From contig NZ_JAKKFH010000042.1 of assembly GCF_022230925.1 (NCBI RefSeq), forward strand, positions 1 to 55,618: DNA of 55,618 bases. Direction: 5' to 3'. Shown piece after piece: positions 1 to 7,211 of the stretch. The stretch comes from Micromonospora alfalfae. GTDB taxonomy: Bacteria > Actinomycetota > Actinomycetes > Mycobacteriales > Micromonosporaceae. The position numbers and the translations under genes were made by a program. Within the stretch, counting starts at the first letter, position 1, and each line of letters starts with the position of its first letter. The notes under the pieces were generated by a model, which was given only the letters and a program-made list of their open reading frames with translations, was not told where the DNA came from and did no database searches.

Positions 1-60
1 CCCCCGCCCCCACCCACCGCAGCCCGGCCCCAAGCCCCCCCCCCAGAGCGCGAACAAAGC

Positions 61-669
61 TCAGCCAACGACGGAGAACAACCGCCGCCGCGCCCCCAGC
101 AACGCGACGGAAGCCAGCACCAGCCCGACCCCCATCGTGACCAGCAGCGGGCTGGGGTCGCCCGGCAGCAGCCCGGCCACCGACCGTGACGCGGTGCCCA
201 GGGCTAGGTAGAGACCGGCCCAGGCGGCCGCGCCGATCGTCGCGCAGCCGAGAAATCGGCGGTACGACATCCGCAGCCCGCCGGCGGCCAGTGGCAGCAG
301 CGCGTTGAAGACCGGCAGGAACGGCGCGACCACCATCATCCGGCCGCCGCCGCGACGCAGGATTCCTTCGGCCGCTGTCCAGCGTGCCTCGCCGATCCAG
401 CCGCCGACGCGGCTGTCGCGCAGTCGTTCGGAGTAGCGACGGCCGACCAGGAAGCTCAGCGACCAGCCGGCCAGGCAGCCGATCAGCACCGCGGTGAAGG
501 TCGCCAGCCCGGTACTCGGGCGGCCGACGCCGACGGCGGCGAGGATCGCGACGTCGCCGGGGACCAGGACACCCAGCAGGGGTACGGCGTCGAAGAGCAT
601 GACGAGCCCGAGCGCACCCATCAGCAGCAGAATCGGTAGTTCGCCGATCTGGGCCAGCCATTGCGTCAT
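61..669 (-). CDS. DedA family membrane protein, conserved arginines missing
   Basis: A 202-residue integral membrane protein of the DedA (SNARE-associated, VTT) family. DedA proteins are proposed lipid scramblases or transporters of undecaprenyl phosphate and phospholipids. It has several hydrophobic segments, the re-entrant motif LVPGD near residues 35-39, and the block around 116-130 followed by MSYRRF. In most DedA proteins that block carries two arginines (pattern RF-P--RT--P--AG). Here the aligned positions are Pro116 and Asn122, so the arginine usually essential for activity is absent. The ATG at 669 is the first start available. The nearest gene upstream on this strand is the methyltransferase about 100 bp away, and they need not share a transcript. 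Family assignment is secure; activity is doubtful. Confidence 0.85.
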   Translation of the reverse strand: MTQWLAQIGELPILLLMGALGLVMLFDAVPLLGVLVPGDVAILAAVGVGRPSTGLATFTAVLIGCLAGWSLSFLVGRRYSERLRDSRVGGWIGEARWTAAEGILRRGGGRMMVVAPFLPVFNALLPLAAGGLRMSYRRFLGCATIGAAAWAGLYLALGTASRSVAGLLPGDPSPLLVTMGVGLVLASVALLGARRRLFSVVG

Positions 670-769
670 GCGTCGACGCTATGGCCGTAGCGCCACTTCG
701 GACATCGGGTCGTAGCCCCCAGTGACCCCTGGTATCCGCCTCGGGGTCGCCCCTGAGTCAGGGTCCGCC

Positions 770-1453
770 TCAGTCGGGGCGCAGCACCTGCACGTGGCGT
801 AGCGACGAGTCGACCGACGGTTCGGTGGTGGGCACCGGGTAGTCGGCCAGCACGGTCAGGCGGTCCGTCGGCAGGTGTCCGCGGCCGGGGTCGCCGACCA
901 GCACGTCGGCACCTGCGGCTGCGGCCCGCTGCAGGAAGGGCAGCATCCGGTCGGCCATCGCGCGGTCGTAGAAGACGTCTCCGGCGACGACCAGGTCGAC
1001 CTTCGCTTCGGTGCCGTCGAGCAGGTCGTCTCCGGTGGCGTCGACGGTGACGTGGTTGGCCCGCGCGTTGAGGGTGACGGCGGCGACGGCGTACGGGTCG
1101 ATGTCGTTGGCGATCACCTCCGCGGCGCCGGCGAGCGCGGCGGCGATGGCTACCAGTCCGGAGCCGGCGGCGAGGTCGAGCACGCGGCGGCCGGCTGCCA
1201 ACTCCGGGTGGTCCAGGAGGTGGCGGGCCAATGCCTGTCCCCCGGCCCAGGCGGACGCCCAGTACGGTGCCGGCAGCGCGTGTCCGGCGGCTGCCTCCAT
1301 CCGGGCCCACCAGACGATCGCGTCCTCGGCCAGGTGCAGCCGCACCTCGGGGACGAACGGGGTGGGCATCAACCGGAGCCGGTCCAGACCGGCGCCGGGT
1401 GCGTGGATCTCGCGTTCCAGCTCGGTCAGCGCGTCGGCTGGGGCATCCTTCAT
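770..1453 (-). CDS. SAM-dependent methyltransferase, protein-lysine methyltransferase-like
   Basis: A class I SAM-dependent methyltransferase of about 227 residues from the ATG at 1453. It shows motif I (VLDLAAGSGLVAIAAA), the acidic strand-2 end (ANDIDPYA), and the post-II sequence GDVFYD. A D-x-FY-D/E motif is typical of the METTL20/ETFB-lysine methyltransferase and METTL21-like group, so a protein-lysine substrate is the best guess. The substrate itself is inference. A GTG at 1519 would add 22 poorly conserved-looking residues, and an ATG at 1465 is a third option. None has a strong Shine-Dalgarno sequence. It is transcribed divergently from the cold shock gene. Confidence 0.8.
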   Translation of the reverse strand: MKDAPADALTELEREIHAPGAGLDRLRLMPTPFVPEVRLHLAEDAIVWWARMEAAAGHALPAPYWASAWAGGQALARHLLDHPELAAGRRVLDLAAGSGLVAIAAALAGAAEVIANDIDPYAVAAVTLNARANHVTVDATGDDLLDGTEAKVDLVVAGDVFYDRAMADRMLPFLQRAAAAGADVLVGDPGRGHLPTDRLTVLADYPVPTTEPSVDSSLRHVQVLRPD

Positions 1454-1646
1454 CGGCGCAAGCATGCCCCAGCGACGGTTGGTCGGGGCGGGTTTCGCAT
1501 GCCGCCGCGCAGAGTTCACCCGAGTTCAGTCAAATACCTACGGCACTTCGGCCAGCGGATCGGGGTTTTGCCCGTTACTGTCGAACAGGTACGGGCGATC
1601 ATCGGCCAGAGGCCGAGGGTCAGCCGCTTTGAACAGGGAGAGATGC

Positions 1647-1850
1647 ATGGCAACCGGCACGGTTAAGTGGTTCAACTCGGAAAAGGGCTTCGGCTTCATC
1701 GAGCAGGACGGTGGAGGGCCGGACGTGTTCGTCCACTACTCCGCCATCGCTTCGAGCGGCTACCGGGAGCTCAACGAGGGCCAGAAGGTCGAGTTCGAGG
1801 TGACCCAGGGGCAGAAGGGTCCGCAGGCGGACAACGTCCGCCCGATGTAG
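1647..1850 (+). CDS. cspA: Cold shock protein (CspA family)
   Basis: A 67-residue single cold shock domain that binds single-stranded RNA and DNA, acting as an RNA chaperone in the cytoplasm. RNP1 (KGFGFIEQ, residues 13-20) and RNP2 (VFVHY, 27-31) are intact, with the usual MATGTVKWFN start. A clear ribosome binding site AGGGAG lies at 1635-1640, seven bases before the ATG. The length is normal for an actinobacterial Csp. The space back to the divergent methyltransferase could include a long 5' leader, a common site of cold shock control, though no motif was identified in it. A strong hairpin follows 12 bp after the stop. Confidence 0.97.
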   Translation: MATGTVKWFNSEKGFGFIEQDGGGPDVFVHYSAIASSGYRELNEGQKVEFEVTQGQKGPQADNVRPM

Positions 1851-1862
1851 CTCCGTGCCGGT

Positions 1863-1889
1863 GACGGCGGCCGGTCTCCGGCCGCCGTC
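1863..1889. terminator. Hairpin between convergent csp and MFS genes
   Basis: A perfect 12-bp stem (arms 1863-1874 and 1878-1889) with a 3-base loop lies between two converging stop codons. There is no T run on either side, as is usual for high-GC actinobacterial terminators. It can serve both strands. Confidence 0.8.
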
Positions 1890-1898
1890 GCAGCGCAC

Positions 1899-3179
1899 TC
1901 AAGACGCCGCCGGGGCGGCGGGCAGGTCCCGCCGCCTCCGGATTGGCCCGATCAGCAGGATCAACGGGGTGAACGCCAACCAGGCGGTCATCGCGACAAT
2001 TGCCGTCTGGACGCCGTAACGTGCGCCAATGGCACCGGCCAGCACGGCGGCCAGCGGGATCGTGCCGTAGTTGAGCAGATGCATGCTCACTGTCACCCGG
2101 CCCAGCAGGTGGTGCGGCGTGTAGGTCTGCCGGAAGGCGCCCTTGACCACGTTGCCGATGGCCACCCCGAGACCGATCAGCAGCCCGCCGAGGGCTGGCC
2201 AGGCCAGCCCGACGCCGGGTGCGGCGAGCGGGATGAGCAGCGCGGGCGGGCCGGTGAGCGCCGCCGCGATCAGCAGTGCCCGGGCGGTGCCGCAGCGCCG
2301 GGCCACGGTGGTGGCGAGCAGCGCGCCGATGATCCCCCCGGCGCTCATCACGGCGATCAGCACGCCCACCAGGCCCGGTTCGAGACGCAACTCACGGACC
2401 AGGAAGACCACCAGGACGGCCTGGTAGCCGGTCAGCCCGATGTTGCTGGCCGCGCCGAAGACCGTCAGCACCCGCAGGTACGGGTCTCGGGCGACGAAGC
2501 GCAGCCCTTCGGCGATGTCGCGGCGCAGTGACCGCGACTGGTCCACTCGGCGAACGCGCGGTTCGACGGTACGGATCCGCAGCAGGCACACCGCGGAGAC
2601 CAGGAAGCTGATCGCGTCCAGCAGCAGAGCGGTGACCGCACCGATGACCTGGGCGATCAGACCTGCGACGCCGGGGCCGACGACATAGCTCGCGGTCTGG
2701 GCGGCGTGCAGCTTGGCGTTGCCCTCCGGCAGTTGCTCGGGCCGCAGCAGCACCGGCAGGTACACCTGGTCGGCTGTTTCGAAGAAGACCCGGGCGACGC
2801 CGGCGCTGAGCGCCACCAGGAGCAGGTGCCAGACGGTGAGCCGGTCGAGTGCGGCGGCGAGCGGCACGCTGAGGAAGAGCAGCGCGCGGAACAGGTCGCA
2901 CGCCACCATCACGGGTCGGCGGGGCAGCCGGTCCACCCACGCGCCGGCAGGCAGGCCGATCAGCAGCCAGGGCAGCCAGGCCGCGGCGGTGAGCACCGCC
3001 ACCTGGAAGGTGCCGGCGTCGAGGACGGCGACGGCAACCAGCGGAAGCGCGACAGTGGTGACGTTGCTGCCGATGCTGCTGACCGTCTGGCCGGTCCAGA
3101 GCAACCGGAAATCGCGGTGCCGCAGCAATCCGCCGGCCTGGCGGACGGGGGTCGGGTCGCTGCGGGTGGCGGCGGTCAC
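1899..3179 (-). CDS. MFS transporter (enterobactin exporter/macrolide efflux-like)
   Basis: A major facilitator superfamily exporter of 426 residues with about twelve membrane segments. It begins near FRLLWTGQTVSSIGSNVTT and has the AGAWVDRLPRRPVM loop typical of the MFS_3/EntS and macrolide-efflux-like group. Its substrate cannot be told from sequence; drugs or siderophores are common for the family. The GTG start at 3179 overlaps the stop of the ArsR gene by four bases (GTGA), indicating translational coupling. The reading frame stays open further upstream, but that part is only the shadow of the ArsR gene. Expression is probably controlled by the ArsR protein through the repeats at 3770-3811. 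Confidence 0.9.
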   Translation of the reverse strand: MTAATRSDPTPVRQAGGLLRHRDFRLLWTGQTVSSIGSNVTTVALPLVAVAVLDAGTFQVAVLTAAAWLPWLLIGLPAGAWVDRLPRRPVMVACDLFRALLFLSVPLAAALDRLTVWHLLLVALSAGVARVFFETADQVYLPVLLRPEQLPEGNAKLHAAQTASYVVGPGVAGLIAQVIGAVTALLLDAISFLVSAVCLLRIRTVEPRVRRVDQSRSLRRDIAEGLRFVARDPYLRVLTVFGAASNIGLTGYQAVLVVFLVRELRLEPGLVGVLIAVMSAGGIIGALLATTVARRCGTARALLIAAALTGPPALLIPLAAPGVGLAWPALGGLLIGLGVAIGNVVKGAFRQTYTPHHLLGRVTVSMHLLNYGTIPLAAVLAGAIGARYGVQTAIVAMTAWLAFTPLILLIGPIRRRRDLPAAPAAS

Positions 3180-3751
3180 GGTCGGGCCGGTACGCCGTGG
3201 ACGAACACGAAGACCGGCCTGCGGTCGGCGTCGTCGTCGGGTGACTCCCGGTCGGCCCAGCGCTTGAGGACGCCGATCATCTCGCGGCTCAGCTCGGCCA
3301 GTTCCTCGGGCGTGAGGCGCAGCCAGTGGTCGGTGGAGAACGCCGCGTCCTGCCAGGATGCCTGCTCGGCCTCGTCGGCGGCGTGCCATGCGCGGGCCAG
3401 TGCGACGTGCCGGTCCAGGTTGAGCGAGGTGGCGGCGTCGGCGACCGCCCGGGCGGCGGGGTCGGCGTCGAAGTCGGTGTTGGACCAGCGCACCCCTCGG
3501 GTGACGAGCCGCCACCACCGCTCGCGCCGGTCGCGGGCCAACTCGGGGGCTTCGGTGACCAGGTCGGCGGCGGCGAGGACCTTGAGGTGGTGGCTGACGT
3601 TCGCCGGGGCCTGGTCGGTGCGCTCGGCGAGCAGCCCGACGGTGGAGGGCCCGTGGACCTTGAACACGTCCATCAGCCGGCGGCGCAGCGGGTGGGACAT
3701 GGCGGCCAGCACCCGGGAGTCGGTGATCTGGCGTACGTCGGAGCTGTCCAT
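3176..3751 (-). CDS. ArsR family transcriptional regulator (HTH_20 type)
   Basis: A 191-residue winged-helix regulator. The N-terminal half has the ArsR pattern: SHPLRRRLMDV, then GLLAERTDQAPANVSHHLKV as the helix-turn-helix, then the wing RERWWRL. There is no metal-binding cysteine set. The C-terminal half is helical with many Trp, Asp and Glu residues, as in the HTH_20 proteins paired with MFS exporters. The ATG at 3751 was chosen because upstream codons run into the operator region. It is the first gene of a two-gene operon with the exporter. It likely represses the pair and is released by a small molecule, which is inference from similar pairs. Confidence 0.9.
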   Translation of the reverse strand: MDSSDVRQITDSRVLAAMSHPLRRRLMDVFKVHGPSTVGLLAERTDQAPANVSHHLKVLAAADLVTEAPELARDRRERWWRLVTRGVRWSNTDFDADPAARAVADAATSLNLDRHVALARAWHAADEAEQASWQDAAFSTDHWLRLTPEELAELSREMIGVLKRWADRESPDDDADRRPVFVFVHGVPARP

Positions 3752-3769
3752 GCCGACAGAATGGCATCC

Positions 3770-3811
3770 GCAACGACTCTTGCGCAACAATCATTGCTCA
3801 ACAGTCGTTGC
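3770..3811. promoter_or_regulatory. Triple 14-bp operator-like repeat upstream of ArsR-MFS
   Basis: Three copies of a 12-base unit CAAC(4-5 bases)TTG sit in exact 14-base phase at 3771-3782, 3785-3796 and 3799-3810. Copy 2 is CAACAATCATTG and copy 3 is CAACAGTCGTTG. Each unit is itself nearly palindromic. The outermost nine bases (3770-3778 and 3803-3811) also form a perfect inverted repeat. The array starts 19 bp upstream of the ArsR start codon, a position suited to autorepression. Confidence 0.65.
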
Positions 3812-3858
3812 GGAATGCGCCAAGAGGGGCGGCCCGGCGGCCTCGGGCCGCCCCTCGC

Positions 3859-4734
3859 TCAGGCGACCAGCCGGCGGGCCAGCTCGTCGGCGACCTGCTT
3901 GGCCATTGTGGGCGGGATGGCTGCGGCGATCTTCTCCGGCGTCAGCGAGGCCAGGACGCCCTGGACGATCGCCGGCTCGTCGGTGAAGTCCCGGCTGGAC
4001 AGCGCTGTCAGCGCCGTCTGCAACTCGCTCACCTGGGCGGCGAGCGACGTCAGCGTCGGGTGCGCCGAGACGAAGTTCGGGACTGTGGCATCCTCGCCCA
4101 TCGCCATCCGGGTGTAGATCTGCCCGACCGGGTTGCGGCCGTCCAGCATCGTGAGGTTCTTGTGGACGGTGGCCAGCCAGTTGTGTTCTTCGGGGGTCAT
4201 GTCGTCGTCCTCCAGGAGTCCGATGGAGCTGAGGTAGCGGCGGAACAGGGGCCGCTGGTCGCGGCCCGCCTTGATGGCGTCGCGGAAGAAGCTGAAGTGG
4301 GTGTGCCAGCGGTGGGAGCTGTCGCCGCTGGTGCGCTTGCCGAGGCGATCCCACCGCCTCACGGTGGTGCCGTCGGGGCTGTAGATGATCTCCCGGATGT
4401 CCCGGGTGTCGGCGGCGTTCGCGGCGCACTGCGCGACGCACCAGACCGAGAAGCTGGGCAGCGTGTTGGCCCGACCGCCGGAGCGGACATTGAACTGCCC
4501 GACGTCGAGTGCCGCCGCGTCGAGGGTCAGTCCGGCCCGGTCGCGGGGGGACTCGACCACCGAGTAGTCGTTGCGGACCACCCGATCCGATCCGCAGTGG
4601 TAGCCACCCCGGTGGGCTGAGTCGCCGACGATGCCGACCTCGCCCGGATCCAGGTCGTCCGGCCCGGGGGCGTTGTCGAGGTGAGTGAGGAGCAGGCTTC
4701 GGACGGCGAGAAGATTAGCCGGGGCCCGGGTCAT
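3859..4734 (-). CDS. Putative M15-like peptidase, phage endolysin-like
   Basis: A 291-residue protein without signal peptide or membrane segment. Two histidine-rich stretches, DSAHRGGYHCGSD (near residue 40) and SSHRWHTHFS (near 142), resemble the zinc ligands of M15 D,D-/L,D-peptidases (S-x-H...D and H-x-H), although the first motif has longer than usual spacing. The C-terminal 60 residues form a helical segment, SPEKIAAAIP-like followed by QVADELARRL. In my recollection such tails occur on endolysins and lysin-like proteins of actinobacteria and their phages. A ribosome binding site (GGGGGA) precedes the ATG. No holin or other phage gene is nearby, so it may be a captured phage gene. The function is tentative. 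Confidence 0.6.
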   Translation of the reverse strand: MTRAPANLLAVRSLLLTHLDNAPGPDDLDPGEVGIVGDSAHRGGYHCGSDRVVRNDYSVVESPRDRAGLTLDAAALDVGQFNVRSGGRANTLPSFSVWCVAQCAANAADTRDIREIIYSPDGTTVRRWDRLGKRTSGDSSHRWHTHFSFFRDAIKAGRDQRPLFRRYLSSIGLLEDDDMTPEEHNWLATVHKNLTMLDGRNPVGQIYTRMAMGEDATVPNFVSAHPTLTSLAAQVSELQTALTALSSRDFTDEPAIVQGVLASLTPEKIAAAIPPTMAKQVADELARRLVA

Positions 4735-4892
4735 GGGGTCCCCCTTTCCGAGAGGCGGGGACCGGGCACGACGTCACACCGCGTACGCGGTGCTGGGCTT
4801 CGGGCGAGCCCGGCCTACTGGTGCACGGCGCCGGGCGTTGACTCAACCATAGCCCGCGTTTTCGACAAACGCCCAGCTCAGGATGGGTCTGT

Positions 4893-6569
4893 TCAGATTG
4901 GACGTGGTGGCGGGGCAGAGTGGACGATCGGCAGCAGCAGCGCCGAAGGGTGCGTCGGATCGTGCAGAACCTGCCGCCAACCGGCACGCAGCGTCACCGC
5001 CGTGCCGAGCGGCTCCCCGGTGCCCGGGTTGCGGGCCCACCGTGGATGGGCGCCGCCGGAGACCTGCACCCGCAGTCGGTGCCCGGCGGCGAAACGGTAC
5101 GCGGTCGGCCAGAGCGGCACCGGAATCCGCAGCGCCCCGCAAGGGTCGGCCGGGAAGCGCTCGGGCGTGACCCGCACCAGGCCGTCGCACACGTTCCACG
5201 AGCGACCCCGGCGGTCCACGTCGCACAGACGAACGAAGACGTCCAGGTACGGCAGGTCGCTGCGGAGGTGGATCTCGGCGCGGACCGGGCCGATCACCTC
5301 GACCGGCGCGGTCAGTGGGGCGCTGGTGTAGGTCAGCACGTCGGGGCGGGCCTCGACACGCCGGTTGTCGACCGGGCCGGCCCGTTGGGCGACGAGCAGC
5401 GGACCGCCCAGCGACGGGGTGGGGTCGGCGGGGTCGTAGCGGAGTGCGTCCGGTGTCGACGTGACAGGTGGGCGTGCCGCCAGTTCGCCACCGGGTTGCA
5501 GGTGCCAGGCGGTCTCGACCGCCGGGGGTGGCCAGTCCGGCAGGTCCCGCCAGCCGCCACCGGCGCCGCTGACGTAGATGCGTACGGGCGGCCGTGCTGG
5601 TCCCGCCGGGACGGGCGATCGCGGCGCGGCCGGCAGATGCTCGTCGAGCCAGGCCAGCCCCTCGCGCAGCGCGGCCACGAACAGTCCGGGGCTGCCGTGC
5701 GTCCACGGACCGATCACCAGGCGCGGCGGTGTGCCGGCGGCGCGCAGCACGGCGTGGTCGTCGAGCTGGGCGGGCAGGAAGATGTCGTGCCACCCGGTGA
5801 CCATGACCACCGGCGCCCGCACCTTCGCGACCTGGTCGGCGAAGACCCGGGTCCGCCAGTACGCGGCCTGCGGTGTGTGGTGGCGCAGCCACTCCTGGAA
5901 GAACGGGATGGTCACGCCGGTGGCCACCCGGTCGGCCTCGGCCAGGGGGAGGTGTTCCAGCGCGGCGGCCAGCCGGGGTTGCCCGCGCTTGAGTTCCCAC
6001 TGCCGGGCCAGCCACGGCACTGTCTGCGCGTGCAGCAGCTCCGCCCAGGTCAGCACGGTGTCCAGGGCGAAGGACTCCCCCGCGTACGTCGAGTCGCGGG
6101 TGGCCGAGGCGGTCACCACGGCGACCATCGCGCGCAGCTCCTCGCCGGCGTCGGCGGCCAGTGCCCACTGGGCGAAGCCCTGGTAGCTGACACCGAACAT
6201 GCCGAGTTGCCCGGACCACCAGGGCTGGCGGCGCAGCCAGTCCAGTGTGTCAGCGCCGTCGTCGCGCTCGTGCACCAGCGGGGCGAACGTTCCACCGGAG
6301 CCGCCGGTGCCCCGGCACGACTGGATCACCGCGTGTCGACCCCGGGCGGCGAGCAGCCGACCGAGCAGCCGCAGCGGTCCACCGCGTCCGTAGGGGGTGC
6401 GGATCAGCACGGTCGGCGCGCCGCGGACGGCCGGGGCGTAGTGGTCGGTGCGCAGCACCACACCGTCGCGGGCCCGCACCGGGAGGCCGCGGCTGACCCG
6501 CACCGGGCCGGGGCGGCTCGGTGGCAGGCGCAGCGCGGCGCTGGCGAGGCGGGTGACGAGGTCCGGCAC
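4893..6569 (-). CDS. CocE/NonD family serine hydrolase (S15 peptidase-like)
   Basis: A 558-residue alpha/beta hydrolase of the X-Pro dipeptidyl-peptidase S15/CocE family. The nucleophile elbow is GVSYQGFAQ, with upstream RGTGGSGG. The acid and histidine are probably Asp in VTGWHDIF and His in IGPWTHGSPG. The C-terminal half is the jelly-roll domain typical of CocE/NonD proteins (VSGGAHPRWARNPGTGE). Family members hydrolyse esters or peptides, but the substrate here is unknown. The GTG start lies three bases after the stop of the MarR gene, so the two form an operon. Nothing suggests secretion. Confidence 0.9.
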   Translation of the reverse strand: MPDLVTRLASAALRLPPSRPGPVRVSRGLPVRARDGVVLRTDHYAPAVRGAPTVLIRTPYGRGGPLRLLGRLLAARGRHAVIQSCRGTGGSGGTFAPLVHERDDGADTLDWLRRQPWWSGQLGMFGVSYQGFAQWALAADAGEELRAMVAVVTASATRDSTYAGESFALDTVLTWAELLHAQTVPWLARQWELKRGQPRLAAALEHLPLAEADRVATGVTIPFFQEWLRHHTPQAAYWRTRVFADQVAKVRAPVVMVTGWHDIFLPAQLDDHAVLRAAGTPPRLVIGPWTHGSPGLFVAALREGLAWLDEHLPAAPRSPVPAGPARPPVRIYVSGAGGGWRDLPDWPPPAVETAWHLQPGGELAARPPVTSTPDALRYDPADPTPSLGGPLLVAQRAGPVDNRRVEARPDVLTYTSAPLTAPVEVIGPVRAEIHLRSDLPYLDVFVRLCDVDRRGRSWNVCDGLVRVTPERFPADPCGALRIPVPLWPTAYRFAAGHRLRVQVSGGAHPRWARNPGTGEPLGTAVTLRAGWRQVLHDPTHPSALLLPIVHSAPPPRPI

Positions 6570-6572
6570 CGG

Positions 6573-7103
6573 TCAGCCCGTGGGGCGGCGCGGTGACTCC
6601 GGCCGGGCGGCGCGCACCGCGTCGCGGTGCCCCCGCAGCGACTCGCTCATCTCCGCCATGAACCGCCGCACCACCTCCAGCTCGTCCTCGCTGAAGCGGG
6701 CCATCACCGTGTCGGTACGGGCGCCCAGCGGCCGGAAGAACTCCATGGCCAGGGCGGCGCCCTGGTCGGCGTAGTGCAGCAGCACCTTGCGCCGGTCGAC
6801 GGTGTCCCGGTCGCGGCGGATGTGCCCGGCCCGTTCCAGCCGGTCGATGAGGGCCGTGACCGAGCCGGAGGAGAGGTTCAGCTGCTCGCCGAGACGGCCG
6901 GGGGTGATCGGGTCACCGAGCAGCTCGGCGTCCATCACCGCGATCAGCGCCTGCAGGTCGGTCGGGTTGAGACCGTGCAGGTTGGCGAAGGCGTGGCCGA
7001 CCTGCTGGGCGTCCACCGCGTACCGCCGGAGGTTGTTGGTGATCTCCGCGACCAGCTGCTCGCGGCGCGTGTCGCGCCGTCGGTACATGCCGTGAGTCGC
7101 CAC
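6573..7103 (-). CDS. MarR family transcriptional regulator
   Basis: A 176-residue MarR-type winged-helix regulator. The core runs TPGRLGEQLNLSSGSVTALIDRLERAGHIRRDRD with the wing DRRKVLLHY. It is immediately upstream of the CocE-like hydrolase and divergent from the MMPL exporter. Such pairs usually mean the regulator represses the exporter and its own operon through a shared operator. A candidate operator is at 7163-7179. The ligand is unknown. Confidence 0.92.
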   Translation of the reverse strand: MATHGMYRRRDTRREQLVAEITNNLRRYAVDAQQVGHAFANLHGLNPTDLQALIAVMDAELLGDPITPGRLGEQLNLSSGSVTALIDRLERAGHIRRDRDTVDRRKVLLHYADQGAALAMEFFRPLGARTDTVMARFSEDELEVVRRFMAEMSESLRGHRDAVRAARPESPRRPTG

Positions 7104-7162
7104 CTCGCGCCGCTCTTCTCGTCGTCGGTCCCCCGGGTTGCAGCATAGAACAGCCCCGGATA

Positions 7163-7179
7163 ATCTCGGTTATCAAGAT
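7163..7179. promoter_or_regulatory. Candidate MarR operator in divergent promoter
   Basis: A 17-bp imperfect palindrome (ATCT...GGTTATCA...AGAT, 12 of 17 positions symmetric) contains TATCAAGATA. It is the only AT-rich dyad between the MarR gene and the MMPL gene. TATC/GATA half-sites are common in actinobacterial MarR operators. The assignment rests on symmetry and position. Confidence 0.5.
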
Positions 7180-7211
7180 ACTTGTCTTTCGAAGGACCTT
7201 GAGGTCACCTG

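Noticed and set aside
1899..3794. A single 631-residue MFS protein with a long N-terminal extension.
   Set aside because: The extension is the wrong frame of the ArsR gene. The GTGA overlap at 3179 marks the real start.
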